A DNA stretch of 64,000 nucleotides from Crossiella sp. S99.2 (GCF_023094165.1 NZ_JALMDK010000009.1:124001-188000); one strand, 5' to 3'. Counted from the stretch's first letter, positions 33,765-45,179 are shown. The notes: generated by a model from the letters alone, not told the origin. Numbers and translations: made by a program.

Positions 33765-35366
33765 GTGTTGCAGGTGCTCGACGCGGTCGCGGTGCGCGGA
33801 TGGGCCGCGGCCTGTGTGCAGGCGCTGACCGCCGACCGCGAGGCGATCGACCGCATCAACGTCTTCCCAGTGCCCGACGGGGACACCGGCAGCAACCTGC
33901 TGCACACCATGCGGGCCGCGCTGGAGGCCCTGGACCAGGTCATCGCCGTGGACGGCGGGTCGGCGCTGGCCGCGCTGGCCAAGGGCGCGCTGGCCGGGGC
34001 GCGCGGCAACTCCGGGGTGATCCTGTCCCAGGTGTTGCGCGGGCTGGCCGAGGCGTTGCGCCTGGACGGCACGCTGACCGGGCCCGCGCTCAAGGACGGG
34101 CTGCACCTGGCCGACCGGCTGGCCACCGCCGCGGTCAGCGAACCGGCCCCTGGCACCGTGCTCACCGTCATGCACGCCGCCGCCGAGGCCGCCGCCGTGG
34201 CGGGCGAGAGCCTGGACCAGGTGGCCTTCGCCGCCAGCACCGCCGCCGCCGAGGCACTGGCCCGCACCCCCAGCCAGCTGCCCGCACTGGCCCGCGCCGG
34301 CGTGGTCGACGCGGGTGGCCGCGGTCTGCTGGTGCTGCTGGAAACCCTCACCGCCGTGGTCACCGGCCTGCCGCTGCCCTCATCGGCCCGGTTCGACGCG
34401 CTGGTCCGGCGTGGCAAGGCCGAACTGCAGGCCACTCGCGAGGCGGGTTCGGCCGAGTACGACTACGAGGTCATGTACCTGCTGGACAGCACCGACGACA
34501 CCCGCTGCGGCGCCCTGCGCGCCCGGCTGGCCGAACTGGGCGACTGCGTCTCGGTGGTCTCCGACGGCGCCGGCCTGTGGACCGTGCACGTGCACTGCCA
34601 GGATGTGGGCGCGGCCATCGAGGCTGGCGTTGCGGCTGGCCGGCCACACCGGATCACCGTGATCCGCTTCGCCGACCAGCTGCCCACCGAACCCACCGGC
34701 CTGCTGCGTGACCGCGCCGTGGTGGTGCTCGCCGACGGGGACGGGCTGGCCGAGCTGTTCCGCGGTGAGGGCGCGGTGGTCTGCCAGTGGACCGGGCAGC
34801 GGCCGGCCGCGGCCGAACTGCTGGCCACCCTCACCGGCGCGGGCGCCAAGCACATCGTGGTGCTGCCCAACGACCCCGAGCTGACCATGATCGCCGAGGA
34901 CGCCGCCGAGCACGCCATGCGCTCCGGCTACGACGTGGTCGTGGTGCCCACCGCCTCCCCGGTGCAGGGCCTGGCCGCGCTGGCCGTGCACGACCCGCAG
35001 CGGCGGCACGGCGACGACGTGGTGGCCATGGCCGAGGCCGCCGCGGCCACCCGGCGCGGCGAACTGGCCGTGGCCCAAGCCGAGGCGATCACCTGGGCAG
35101 GCCGCTGCCGGCCCGGCGACCTGCTCGGCATGATCGACCGCGAGGTGGTGCTGATCAGCGCCGATCCGGCCCCGGCCGTGTGCGAGCTGCTGGACCGGAT
35201 GCTCTCCGCCGGCGGCGAACTGGTGACTCTGCTGCTCGGCGCGGCCGCGCCGCCGGAGCTGGTCGGCGAGGTCGAGGAACACCTGCGCCGCGCCCATCCC
35301 GAGGTCGATCTGGCCGCGTACTCGGGTGGTCCGCGCGGCGCGATGGTGTTGCTGGGCGTCGAATAG
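33765..35366 (+). CDS. DAK-domain kinase (FakA/DhaL-like)
   Basis: A 533-residue protein. The N-terminal DhaL-type kinase domain (about 1-200) has the metal-binding signature INVFPVPDGDTGSNLLHTM (about 29-47) and ARGNSGVILSQVLRG (about 82-96). The middle and C-terminal domains (SAEYDYEVMYLLDS; DREVVLISADPAPAVCELL) match the fatty acid kinase FakA group, in which a separate FakB delivers the fatty acid. No FakB is in the window. The GTG at 33765 follows AGAGGGAGG; upstream extension is a shadow. The next gene is recG, 28 bases on, a conserved pairing. Confidence 0.88.
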   Translation: MLQVLDAVAVRGWAAACVQALTADREAIDRINVFPVPDGDTGSNLLHTMRAALEALDQVIAVDGGSALAALAKGALAGARGNSGVILSQVLRGLAEALRLDGTLTGPALKDGLHLADRLATAAVSEPAPGTVLTVMHAAAEAAAVAGESLDQVAFAASTAAAEALARTPSQLPALARAGVVDAGGRGLLVLLETLTAVVTGLPLPSSARFDALVRRGKAELQATREAGSAEYDYEVMYLLDSTDDTRCGALRARLAELGDCVSVVSDGAGLWTVHVHCQDVGAAIEAGVAAGRPHRITVIRFADQLPTEPTGLLRDRAVVVLADGDGLAELFRGEGAVVCQWTGQRPAAAELLATLTGAGAKHIVVLPNDPELTMIAEDAAEHAMRSGYDVVVVPTASPVQGLAALAVHDPQRRHGDDVVAMAEAAAATRRGELAVAQAEAITWAGRCRPGDLLGMIDREVVLISADPAPAVCELLDRMLSAGGELVTLLLGAAAPPELVGEVEEHLRRAHPEVDLAAYSGGPRGAMVLLGVE

Positions 35367-35394
35367 TCAGTGCCACGCGGTTGAATGGACGGCG

Positions 35395-37605
35395 ATGACC
35401 ACCTTCGACGACCGGCTGGACCACGTGCTCGGGGCCAAGACCGCCGAGGCCCTGGACAAAGGCCTGAACCTGCGCACCGTCGGCGACCTGCTCCGGCACT
35501 ATCCGCGCCGCTACGCCGAGCGCGGCGAGCTGACCAGCATCGCCGGACTGGAGATCGGCGAGCATGCCACCGTGCTGGCCGAGGTCCGCGCCACCACGGT
35601 GCGCCGGATGAAGACCAAGTACGGCTCGATCGTGGAGTCCACGATCACCGACGGCCAGCGGGCGATGACCATCGCCTTCTTCAACCAGCCGCACCGGGCC
35701 AAGGACCTGGTGGTCGGCAAGCGCGGGCTGTTCGCGGGCAAGGTCACCTCGTTCAACGGCGCGCTCCAGCTCGCCCACCCCGACTACAAGCTGCTCGGCG
35801 CGGACGAGGACGACTCGGTCGCCGACGAGTTCGCCCGCGGCCTGATCCCGGTCTACCCGGCCAGCAAGGGCATCGAGACCTGGGTGGTGGAGAAGTGCGT
35901 GCGCCAGGTCCTGGACCAGTGGGACGGCGCGGAGGACCCGCTGCCGGAGGTGGTGCGCGCCCGGCACGGCCTGGCCGACCTGTCCGCCTCGCTGCGCAAG
36001 GTGCACCGGCCAGCCGACTGGGCCGAGGTGACCAGCGCGCGCAACCGGCTCAAGTGGGATGAGGCGCTGGCCGTGCAGCTGGTGCTGGCCCAGCGCCGGA
36101 TCGTCTCCGGCGCCCGGCCCGCACCGCGCTGCGCGCCCAAGCCGGAGGGCGTGCTCGCCGACTTCGACCAACAGCTGCCGTTCCAGCTCACCGCGGGGCA
36201 GCAGGAGGTCGGCGCGGCGGTCGCCACCGACCTCTCCGGCGAGCACCCGATGAACCGGCTGCTGCAGGGCGAGGTCGGCTCCGGCAAGACCATCGTCGCG
36301 CTGCGGGCGATGCTGCAGGTGGTGGACGCGGGCAGGCAGGCGGCCATGCTCGCCCCGACCGAGGTGCTGGCCGCCCAGCACGCCCGCTCACTGGCCGAGA
36401 TGCTCGGCGACCTGGCCCGCGCGGGCGAACTCGGCGCGCCGGGCCACGCCACCCGGCTCACCCTGCTCACCGGCTCGATGAGCACCAAGGAACGCAAGCA
36501 GGCGATGCTGGACATCGCCTCCGGCACGGCCGGGATCGTGGTCGGCACGCACGCGCTGATCCAGGACAAGGTCATCTTCGCCGACCTCGGCCTGGTCGTG
36601 GTGGACGAACAGCACCGCTTCGGCGTGGAACAGCGCGACGCGCTGCGCACCAGGGCGAGTGAGGGCACCAGCCCGCATGTGCTGGTCATGACCGCCACCC
36701 CGATTCCGCGCACGGTGGCCATGACCGTCTACGGCGACCTGGAGGTCTCCGCGCTGCGCGAACTGCCCCGCGGCCGCTCCCCGATCAGCACCAACGTGGT
36801 GCCGACCGCGGAGAAACCGGCCTGGCTGGACCGGGTCTGGCAGCGCATCACCGAGGAAGTCCGCGCAGGTCACCAGGCATATGTGGTCTGCCCGCGGATC
36901 GGTGAGGCCGAGGCAGAAGACGATATCGACGGCGCCGACGACCCGAGCCTGGAGCCGCCCAAGGAGGACAAGGGTGGCAAGAGCGACCGCCGCCCGCCGC
37001 TGGCCGTGCTGGACGTGGCCCCCGCGCTGGCCGCCGGACCCCTCGCCGGGCTCAACGTGGGCATCCTGCACGGCCGCCTCGCGCCGGAGGACAAGGACGC
37101 CGTGATGCGCGGCTTCGCCGACGGCAAGGTCCAGGTCCTGGTGGCCACCACCGTGGTCGAGGTCGGCGTGAACGTGCCCAACGCCACCGTGATGGCGATC
37201 ATGGACGCGGACCGCTTCGGCGTCAGCCAGCTGCACCAGCTGCGCGGCCGGGTCGGCCGGGGCAGCGCGGCCGGGCTGTGCCTGCTGGTCTCCGAGGCGC
37301 CCGGCGGCACCGCCACCAGGGAACGCCTGGACGCGGTCGCCGCCACCACCGACGGCTTCGAGCTGGCCCAGATGGACCTGGAACTCCGCCGCGAGGGCGA
37401 CATCCTGGGCACCACCCAGTCCGGCGCCAAATCCACCCTCAAGATGCTGTCCCTGCTCCGCGACGAGGACGTCATCGCCACCGCCCGCACCGAGGCGGTG
37501 GCGCTGCTCACCGAGGACCCGGAGCTGCGCGCCTACCCCGGCCTGGCCTCGCTGCTGCAGTCCCTGGTCGACGCGGAGAAGGCCGAGTACCTGGAAAAGG
37601 CCTGA
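35395..37605 (+). CDS. recG: ATP-dependent DNA helicase RecG
   Basis: Remodels stalled forks and Holliday junctions. The 736-residue protein has an N-terminal wedge/OB domain (LLRHYPRRYAERGELTSIAG), Walker A GEVGSGKTIVA (about residues 293-303), the DEQH box VVDEQHRFGVEQR (about 402-414), TATPIPRT, and helicase C-terminal motifs VVEVGVNVPNA and LRGRVGRG. An acidic insertion (EAEDDIDGADDPSLEPPKED) lies in the second helicase domain at about 505-525. The ATG at 35395 is the first sensible start. Confidence 0.97.
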   Translation: MTTFDDRLDHVLGAKTAEALDKGLNLRTVGDLLRHYPRRYAERGELTSIAGLEIGEHATVLAEVRATTVRRMKTKYGSIVESTITDGQRAMTIAFFNQPHRAKDLVVGKRGLFAGKVTSFNGALQLAHPDYKLLGADEDDSVADEFARGLIPVYPASKGIETWVVEKCVRQVLDQWDGAEDPLPEVVRARHGLADLSASLRKVHRPADWAEVTSARNRLKWDEALAVQLVLAQRRIVSGARPAPRCAPKPEGVLADFDQQLPFQLTAGQQEVGAAVATDLSGEHPMNRLLQGEVGSGKTIVALRAMLQVVDAGRQAAMLAPTEVLAAQHARSLAEMLGDLARAGELGAPGHATRLTLLTGSMSTKERKQAMLDIASGTAGIVVGTHALIQDKVIFADLGLVVVDEQHRFGVEQRDALRTRASEGTSPHVLVMTATPIPRTVAMTVYGDLEVSALRELPRGRSPISTNVVPTAEKPAWLDRVWQRITEEVRAGHQAYVVCPRIGEAEAEDDIDGADDPSLEPPKEDKGGKSDRRPPLAVLDVAPALAAGPLAGLNVGILHGRLAPEDKDAVMRGFADGKVQVLVATTVVEVGVNVPNATVMAIMDADRFGVSQLHQLRGRVGRGSAAGLCLLVSEAPGGTATRERLDAVAATTDGFELAQMDLELRREGDILGTTQSGAKSTLKMLSLLRDEDVIATARTEAVALLTEDPELRAYPGLASLLQSLVDAEKAEYLEKA

Positions 37606-37619
37606 CCCACTGCCCGGAG

Positions 37620-38072
37620 CTAACCCACCGGCCAGATCCGGATCACCCAGTTCTCCACCCCGTGCGCGTAGGACCCCGGCCCGAGCGCCTGGATCTCGGT
37701 CCGCCCGCGCGCGGCCGCGTCGATCCGGTACCGCCCTGGCACCGGCAACGACAGCCGCGCGGCCTCGCTGACCGTGACCACCGGTCCGAGCACCAGCTGC
37801 GCGCTGCCCGCCAGCACGTCCACCGCGCCCTTGGCGTCCCAGCCCTCGGCGGTGGAGCGCAGCGGCTCGCCGTCCCACAGCTCCACCCGCACCGCCGCGT
37901 AGTGCGTGCTCGCGGCGCTGCGGAAGACTGCGTGCCCCAGATCGGCGTGCACCAGTTCGCGGTCCACCGGGTCCGGTGGCAGGCTGGGCGCCGGGCCACG
38001 GTCGTCGTGCAGCGTGAAGTGGTCGTTCTCCACCAGAACCGACTGGGCGATGCTGGACACGACTCTTGCCAT
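37620..38072 (-). CDS. Hypothetical protein between recG and pyc
   Basis: A 150-residue soluble protein, convergent with recG (14 bases between stops) and divergent from pyc. ATG at 38072 is preferred (GAGCAGAGG upstream); a GTG lies just before it. The sequence looks all-beta (VLVENDHFTLHDDRGPAPSL, YAAVRVELWDGEPLRSTAEG, PGRYRIDAAARGRTEIQALG, ending VENWVIRIWPVG). No named family is recognised. It is strongly charged and probably cytoplasmic. Confidence 0.7.
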   Translation of the reverse strand: MARVVSSIAQSVLVENDHFTLHDDRGPAPSLPPDPVDRELVHADLGHAVFRSAASTHYAAVRVELWDGEPLRSTAEGWDAKGAVDVLAGSAQLVLGPVVTVSEAARLSLPVPGRYRIDAAARGRTEIQALGPGSYAHGVENWVIRIWPVG

Positions 38073-38307
38073 CACGACCTCTGCTCGTCCGGCCCCCCTG
38101 CGTACGGGGGGTCACTGTGCGCGACGGACCTGGGCGGGTCAACGTCGCACCCGTCCACCGGAGGTTTTGCGCGGCCGAACGACCCAGTTGGGGGCCGGTT
38201 GCGCACATCGGGGGAGACGCCCGTCACCTGGGATGGTTCTCCCGACTGGCGGGAGTACCGCGATACGGTGCTTCGGCTGGCCTGTCCGCCACCAGGAGGA
38301 GCTGGTT

Positions 38308-41300
38308 ATGTTCCGGAAGGTCCTTGTCGCCAACCGCGGCGAGATCGCTATCCGCGCGTTCCGTGCGGCATACGAACTCGGCGCAGGCACTGTGGCCGTG
38401 TTCCCGCATGAGGACCGCAACTCCCTGCACCGGTTGAAGGCCGACGAGGCCTACGAGATCGGTGATCCGGGGCACCCGGTGCGGGCCTACCTGTCCGTGG
38501 AAGAGGTGATCAAGGCCGCGCGCAAGGCGGGCGCGGACGCGATCTACCCCGGCTACGGCTTCCTCTCGGAGAACCCCGACCTGTCGCACGCCTGCCGGGA
38601 AGCCGGCATCACCTTCGTGGGCCCGACCCCCGAGGTGCTCCAGCTGACCGGCAACAAGGCCCGCGCGATCGCCGCGGCCAAGGCGGCCGGACTGCCGGTG
38701 CTCGGCTCCTCCGCGCCCTCGGCCGACGTCGAGGAGTTGCTGGCCGCGGCCGATGGCGTCGGGTTCCCGGTCTTCGTCAAGGCTGTCGCCGGTGGCGGTG
38801 GACGCGGGATGCGCCGGGTCGAGCGGCCCGAGGCGCTGCGCGAGGCCCTGGAGGCGGCGATGCGGGAGGCCGAGTCGGCCTTCGGCGACGCCACCGTGTT
38901 CCTGGAGCAGGCCGTGGTCGAGCCGCGGCACATCGAGGTGCAGATCCTCGCCGACGGCGCGGGCAACGTGATCCACCTCTACGAACGCGACTGTTCGGTG
39001 CAGCGACGGCACCAGAAGGTCATCGAGATCGCGCCCGCGCCCAACCTGGACCCCGAGCTGCGGGCCCGGATCTGCGCGGACGCGGTCGCCTTCGCCCGCC
39101 AGATCGGCTACGTCAACGCGGGCACCGTGGAGTTCCTGCTGGACCGGCAGGGCAAGCACGTCTTCATCGAGATGAACCCGCGGATCCAGGTCGAGCACAC
39201 GGTGACCGAGGAGGTCACCGACGTCGACCTGGTGCAGGCCCAGATCCGCATCGCCTCCGGGGAGACCCTGGCCGACCTCGGCCTGACCCAGGAGTCGATC
39301 GTCCTGCACGGAGCGGCGCTGCAGTGCCGCATCACCACCGAGGACCCGGCCAACGGCTTCCGCCCGGACACCGGCCGGATCACCGCCTACCGTTCGCCCG
39401 GCGGCTCCGGGGTGCGCCTGGACGGCGGCACCACCTTCGCCGGCACCGCGATCTCGGCGCACTTCGACTCGATGCTGGTCAAGCTGACCTGCCGGGGCCG
39501 CAACTTCGCCATCGCGGTGGCCAAGTCCCGGCGCGCGGTGGCCGAGTTCCGCATCCGTGGCGTGTCCACCAACATCCCGTTCCTGCAGGCGGTGCTCGAC
39601 GACGTCGACTTCCAGGAGGGCCGGGTCACCACCTCCTTCATCGAGCAGCGCCCGCATCTGCTGACCGCCCGGCACTCCGCCGACCGCGGCACCCGGCTGC
39701 TCACCTATCTCGCCGACGTCACCGTCAACAAGCCCAACGGCGTCCGGCCGAGCACGGTGGACCCGGCGCAGAAGCTGCCCTTCGCCGACCTCAACGCCAC
39801 CCCGGCCGCGGGCACCCGGCAGAAGTTGATCGAACTGGGACCACGCGGCTTCGCCGGCTGGCTGCGCGGCAACGCCGCGGTCGGCGTCACCGACACCACC
39901 TTCCGGGACGCGCACCAGTCCCTGCTGGCCACCCGGGTCCGGTCCAAGGACCTGCTGGCGGTGGCCCCGCACGTGGCCCGGCTGACCCCGGAGCTGTTCT
40001 CGCTGGAGTGCTGGGGCGGCGCGACCTACGACGTGGCACTGCGCTTCCTGGCCGAGGACCCGTGGGAGCGGCTGGCCGCCCTGCGTGAGGCGGTGCCCAA
40101 CATCTGCCTGCAGATGCTGCTGCGCGGCCGCAACACGGTCGGCTACACGCCTTACCCGGAGGCGGTGACGCAGGCTTTCGTGGAGGAGGCCACCGCCACC
40201 GGCATCGACATCTTCCGCATCTTCGACGCGCTCAACGACGTCGAGCAGATGATCCCGGCGATCCGCGCGGTGCAGGACACCGGAACCGCGATCGCCGAGG
40301 TCGCGCTCTGCTACACCGCGGACCTGTCCGACCCGAACGAGAAGCTGTACACGCTGGACTACTACCTGCGGCTGGCCGAGCAGATGGTCACCGCGGGCGC
40401 GCACATCCTCTGCGTCAAGGACATGGCCGGCCTGCTCCGCCCGCCCGCCGCGGCCACCCTGGTCTCGGCGCTGCGCAAGGAGTTCGACCTGCCGGTGCAC
40501 CTGCACACCCACGACACCCCTGGTGGCCAGCTGGCCACGTACACCGCCGCGATCGCGGCCGGGGTGGACGCGGTGGACGGCGCGGCCGCCTCCATGGCGG
40601 GCACGACCTCCCAGCCCGCGCTGTCCGCGATCGTCGCGGCCACCGACCACACCGAGCGCGAGACCGGTCTGGACCTGCGCGCGGTGTGCGACCTGGAGCC
40701 GTACTGGGAGGCGGTGCGGCGGATCTACACCCCGTTCGAGTCCGGCCTGCCCTCGCCGACCGGCCGGGTGTACAGCCACGAGATCCCCGGCGGCCAGCTC
40801 TCCAACCTGCGCCAGCAGGCCATCGCACTGGGCCTTGGCGAGAAGTTCGAGCAGATCGAGGCCACCTACGCCGCCGCCGACCGGATGCTGGGCCGCCTGG
40901 TCAAGGTGACCCCGTCCTCCAAGGTCGTCGGCGACCTGGCCCTGCACCTGGTCGGCGCCGGGGTCGCGCCGGAGGAGTTCGAGGAGGAGCCGGGCCGCTT
41001 CGACATCCCGGACTCGGTGATCGGCTTCCTCTCCGGCGAACTGGGCGACCCGCCCGGCGGCTGGCCGGAACCCTTCCGTACCAAGGCCCTGGCCGGTCGC
41101 AAGGAACCCAGGCGAGTAGCCGAGCTGACCGACGACGACCGCCGCGGCCTGGAAACCGACCGCAGGCAAACCCTCAACCGACTGCTCTTCCCGGCCCCCG
41201 CCAAGGAGTTCACCACCCACCGCGAGGCCTACGGCAACACCAGTGTGCTGCGCAGCAAGGACTTCTTCTACGGCCTGCGCCCAGGCGAGGAATACTCGGT

Positions 41301-41685
41301 CGACCTGGAACCCGGCGTCCGCCTGCTCATCGGCCTGGAAGCCATCGGCGAGGCCGACGACCGCGGCATGCGCACGGTGATGGCCACCCTCAACGGCCAG
41401 CTCCGCCCGATCGCGGTCCGCGACCGCTCGGTCGCCGCGGACGTGCCCCAGGCGGAGAAGGCCGACCGCGGCAACGCCGACCACGTGCCGGCGCCCTTCG
41501 CCGGGGTGGTCACGCTGACCGTGGGCGAGGGCGATGAGGTGGAGTCGGGCCAGACCGTGGCCACCATCGAGGCGATGAAGATGGAGGCCGCCATCACCTC
41601 CCCGAAGGCGGGCACGGTCAAGCGCCTGGCCATCGGCAAGGTCCAGCAGGTCGAGGGCGGCGACCTACTGATCGAACTCGGCTGA
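38308..41685 (+). CDS. pyc: Pyruvate carboxylase
   Basis: Carboxylates pyruvate to oxaloacetate (anaplerosis). The single 1,125-residue chain has biotin carboxylase (about 1-450, with VFVKAVAGGGGRGMRRVE and FIEMNPRIQVEHTVTEE), carboxyltransferase (about 530-830, DTTFRDAHQSLLATRVRS, VLCVKD-like ILCVKDMAGLLRPP), the allosteric linker, and a C-terminal biotinyl domain with the EAMKM lysine (about residue 1090). The ATG follows AGGAGG by 9 bases. It is followed by a strong terminator. Confidence 0.98.
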   Translation: MFRKVLVANRGEIAIRAFRAAYELGAGTVAVFPHEDRNSLHRLKADEAYEIGDPGHPVRAYLSVEEVIKAARKAGADAIYPGYGFLSENPDLSHACREAGITFVGPTPEVLQLTGNKARAIAAAKAAGLPVLGSSAPSADVEELLAAADGVGFPVFVKAVAGGGGRGMRRVERPEALREALEAAMREAESAFGDATVFLEQAVVEPRHIEVQILADGAGNVIHLYERDCSVQRRHQKVIEIAPAPNLDPELRARICADAVAFARQIGYVNAGTVEFLLDRQGKHVFIEMNPRIQVEHTVTEEVTDVDLVQAQIRIASGETLADLGLTQESIVLHGAALQCRITTEDPANGFRPDTGRITAYRSPGGSGVRLDGGTTFAGTAISAHFDSMLVKLTCRGRNFAIAVAKSRRAVAEFRIRGVSTNIPFLQAVLDDVDFQEGRVTTSFIEQRPHLLTARHSADRGTRLLTYLADVTVNKPNGVRPSTVDPAQKLPFADLNATPAAGTRQKLIELGPRGFAGWLRGNAAVGVTDTTFRDAHQSLLATRVRSKDLLAVAPHVARLTPELFSLECWGGATYDVALRFLAEDPWERLAALREAVPNICLQMLLRGRNTVGYTPYPEAVTQAFVEEATATGIDIFRIFDALNDVEQMIPAIRAVQDTGTAIAEVALCYTADLSDPNEKLYTLDYYLRLAEQMVTAGAHILCVKDMAGLLRPPAAATLVSALRKEFDLPVHLHTHDTPGGQLATYTAAIAAGVDAVDGAAASMAGTTSQPALSAIVAATDHTERETGLDLRAVCDLEPYWEAVRRIYTPFESGLPSPTGRVYSHEIPGGQLSNLRQQAIALGLGEKFEQIEATYAAADRMLGRLVKVTPSSKVVGDLALHLVGAGVAPEEFEEEPGRFDIPDSVIGFLSGELGDPPGGWPEPFRTKALAGRKEPRRVAELTDDDRRGLETDRRQTLNRLLFPAPAKEFTTHREAYGNTSVLRSKDFFYGLRPGEEYSVDLEPGVRLLIGLEAIGEADDRGMRTVMATLNGQLRPIAVRDRSVAADVPQAEKADRGNADHVPAPFAGVVTLTVGEGDEVESGQTVATIEAMKMEAAITSPKAGTVKRLAIGKVQQVEGGDLLIELG

Positions 41686-41706
41686 CCCGAACCCCCTGCC
41701 CGACAA

Positions 41707-41753
41707 CTCTCCCCTGGCCAGGCTCCGCCCGACGGAGCCCAGCCAGGGGAGAG
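41707..41753 (+). terminator. Terminator after pyc
   Basis: A 12-bp outer stem (CTCTCCCCTGGC with its complement) and a 6-bp inner stem (GCTCCG/CGGAGC) separated by 3-base bulges; CTTTAT follows. Confidence 0.88.
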
Positions 41754-41775
41754 CTTTATGCCCACCCCAGACCGA

Positions 41776-41880
41776 GTGTTGGCCGTTGTCGTACGCCGGA
41801 TTGGTCGATGCGGCCTGCTCGCTCCGGGAACGCCACCGTCGTTCTGGCCAACGCCAGGTACGACAACGGCCAACACGCTG
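41776..41880. repeat. Dispersed repeat, cluster 7 (two facing units)
   Basis: One clean unit GTGTTGGCCGTTGTCGTACG at 41776-41795 reads away from pyc. A second, at about 41860-41878, is its inverse and reads away from the convergent XRE gene. The two facing units sit at the two 3' ends and could pair as a hairpin about 105 bases long overall. Confidence 0.88.
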
Positions 41881-41893
41881 GAGTGGTGGCCTG

Positions 41894-42310
41894 TCAGCGG
41901 GAGACCGTCTCCTGCTGGGCGCGGCGGGTGCGCATCTCGGTCAGCCGTTGTGCCGCCCGCCGCGCGTCCGCGGCCGCGCCGGTGCGCAGCGGGTCGGTGA
42001 TGATCTCCCGATCCGACTCCGGGATGGGTTCCAGCGTCAGTCGGAGGCCGAGTACGGCCGCCACCTCGGCGACCGTGCCCAGCGTGGGGTTGACGTTGCG
42101 GGCCGACAGCAGCCTGCGCACCGACGCGGGCTGAGCGCCGATCGCCCGCGCGAGGTCCGCCTTGGACAGGTGTTCCCGTCGGAGGGCCTCGTCGACCGCG
42201 TTGACGATCGCGTCGACGGTGGCGATCCGCACGGACTCGGTGACGTACTCGCGCAGGAACTCCGGATCCTTCAGGTCCTCGGCCAGCTCCGCCCAGAACT
42301 GCCCACTCAT
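41894..42310 (-). CDS. XRE-family HTH protein (HigA-antitoxin-like)
   Basis: A 138-residue protein. The HTH is in the middle (HLSKADLARAIGAQPASVRR, LLSARNVNPTLGTVAEVAAV; about residues 48-90), with a helical N-terminal region and an Ala/Arg-rich C-terminus. The ATG at 42310 follows GGAGGTGG. Similar proteins act as antitoxins of HigBA-type pairs, but no toxin gene is next to it on the same strand. Alternative: a stand-alone regulator. It converges with pyc. Confidence 0.75.
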   Translation of the reverse strand: MSGQFWAELAEDLKDPEFLREYVTESVRIATVDAIVNAVDEALRREHLSKADLARAIGAQPASVRRLLSARNVNPTLGTVAEVAAVLGLRLTLEPIPESDREIITDPLRTGAAADARRAAQRLTEMRTRRAQQETVSR

Positions 42311-42392
42311 CCGAACCACCTCCATCTCTGCCCGAGCGTGCCATATATGTTACGCGTGCAGCCTGATTGGCCTGGCCAGCGATGATGGGCAG

Positions 42393-42947
42393 GTGACGCG
42401 GATTGTGGCTGGGGTGGCGGGTGGGCGGCGGCTGACCGTGCCGCCCAAGGGGACGCGGCCGACTTCGGAGCGGGTGCGGGAGGCGTTGTTCAGTGCGCTG
42501 GAGGCGGCGCTGGATCTGGACGGGGCGCGGGTGCTCGACCTCTACGCGGGGTCCGGGGCGCTCGGGCTGGAGGCGCTTTCCCGCGGGGCGGGGCACGCGT
42601 TGTTCGTGGAGTCCGACCGGCGGGCCGCGGACGTGCTCCGGGCCAACATCGCCACCGTCGGCCTGCGGGGCGCCGAGGTCAGGGCGGCCGCCGTCGGCGC
42701 CGCGCTCGCGCTGCCCGCGGCCGCGCCCTACGACGTGGTCTTCGCCGACCCGCCCTACGCCGTGGACGGGGCCGCGCTGACCGCGGCGCTGGCGGCGCTG
42801 GTGGCTAACGGATGGGTCACGAACGGGGCGCTGGTGCTGGTCGAGCGGGCCGCTCGGGACGGCGCGGTGGACTGGCCGGAGCCGCTGGCAGAGCTGCGCA
42901 CACGCAAGTACGGGGACACCGCCGTGCACTGGGCTGAGTGGGCCTGA
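42393..42947 (+). CDS. rsmD: 16S rRNA (guanine(966)-N2)-methyltransferase
   Basis: Methylates G966 of 16S rRNA. The 184-residue protein has the start IVAGVAGGRRLTVPPKGTRP, the SAM-binding motif VLDLYAGSGALGLEALSRGA (about 46-65) and the catalytic FADPPYAVDG (about 113-122). The GTG at 42393 gives the typical N-terminus. It lies between pyc and coaD as in mycobacteria, except that a sigma factor gene has been placed between rsmD and coaD. Confidence 0.94.
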   Translation: MTRIVAGVAGGRRLTVPPKGTRPTSERVREALFSALEAALDLDGARVLDLYAGSGALGLEALSRGAGHALFVESDRRAADVLRANIATVGLRGAEVRAAAVGAALALPAAAPYDVVFADPPYAVDGAALTAALAALVANGWVTNGALVLVERAARDGAVDWPEPLAELRTRKYGDTAVHWAEWA

Positions 42948-43049
42948 CGCAGGGTGGCGTTCGAAGAATCATCCGCCATCTAGCAGGGATAACGCCGGCG
43001 AACCGGTGCTTGCTCGTGACGGCGCGCAACAAGGGGGCCCGACCGTCGC

Positions 43050-43055
43050 TACAAT
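43050..43055 (+). promoter_or_regulatory. Possible -10 element of the sigma factor gene
   Basis: TACAAT, a near-consensus -10 hexamer, lies 133 bases upstream of the GTG start at 43188; the -35 region is not recognisable. The 240-base leader between rsmD and the sigma gene contains no gene I can support. Confidence 0.4.
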
Positions 43056-43187
43056 GGAACGCGTGCCAAGGGTCGAGGCCCGGGATTGAACCCCCGAGTT
43101 CCGCCGGCCTCAGGCTCTCCCCCGAATCCTGACGGCTGTGGCTTCATTGCCCCCGCCGACTGTGATGACCGTTGCGAAAGGGCGTAC

Positions 43188-44558
<1,371 letters not shown>

Positions 44559-44578
44559 AGCACACCACATCGCCTGCA

Positions 44579-44612
44579 CAGGGCCCACCGCCGATCGCCG
44601 GGGTGGGCCCTG
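44579..44612 (+). terminator. Terminator after the sigma factor gene
   Basis: Perfect 11-bp stem CAGGGCCCACC/GGTGGGCCCTG with a 12-base loop, 20 bases past the stop. Confidence 0.85.
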
Positions 44613-44678
44613 TGGCATTTCCCACCAACGCCGCGAGACCGGTGGCACACGGCGAGTGGGCTGCTACGGTCCGGCCTT

Positions 44679-45179
44679 ATGAGGCGTGCCGTGTGCCCCG
44701 GCTCCTATGACCCGGCCACCAACGGACATCTGGACATCATCGAGCGGGCCGCCGGCCAGTTCGACGAGGTCACCGTCGCGGTCATGATCAATAAGAGCAA
44801 GCGCGGGCTGTTCACCGTCGAAGAGCGCATGGACATGCTCACCGAGGCGACCGCGCACCTGACCAACGTGCGGATCGACATCTTCCACGGCCTGCTCGTG
44901 GACTACTGCCGCACCCACGACATCCGGGCGATCGTCAAGGGCCTGCGCGCGGTCAGCGACTTCGACTACGAGCTGCAGATGGCCCAGATGAACCATCAGC
45001 TCTCCGGGGTGGACACGCTGTTCGTCTCCACCAACCCGCTCTACAGCTTCCTGTCCAGCTCGCTGGTGAAGGAGGTCGCCACCTACGGCGGCGACGTCTC
45101 CCACCTGCTGCCGCCACTGGTCAACGAGGCGCTCACCAAGCGCCTGGCCGAGCGGCGGGCCGAGAAGGACGAGAGCTGA
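44679..45179 (+). CDS. coaD: Phosphopantetheine adenylyltransferase
   Basis: Fourth step of coenzyme A synthesis, joining AMP to 4'-phosphopantetheine. The 166-residue protein has the nucleotidyltransferase motif [14 protein letters not shown] (about residues 8-21; the TxGH equivalent is TNGH), [19 protein letters not shown] (about 88-106) and the later [11 protein letters not shown] that binds ATP. Start ATG at 44679. It is monocistronic here, between two hairpin-rich gaps. Confidence 0.97.
   Translation: MRRAVCPGSYDPATNGHLDIIERAAGQFDEVTVAVMINKSKRGLFTVEERMDMLTEATAHLTNVRIDIFHGLLVDYCRTHDIRAIVKGLRAVSDFDYELQMAQMNHQLSGVDTLFVSTNPLYSFLSSSLVKEVATYGGDVSHLLPPLVNEALTKRLAERRAEKDES

Noticed and set aside
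38224-41484. 1,086-residue minus-strand frame opposite pyc
   Set aside because: It mirrors the codon pattern of pyc and has no domain; typical shadow in high-GC DNA.
41894-42310. HigBA-type toxin/antitoxin pair
   Set aside because: Only the HTH protein is present; the next gene upstream is rsmD on the other strand and the other neighbour is pyc.
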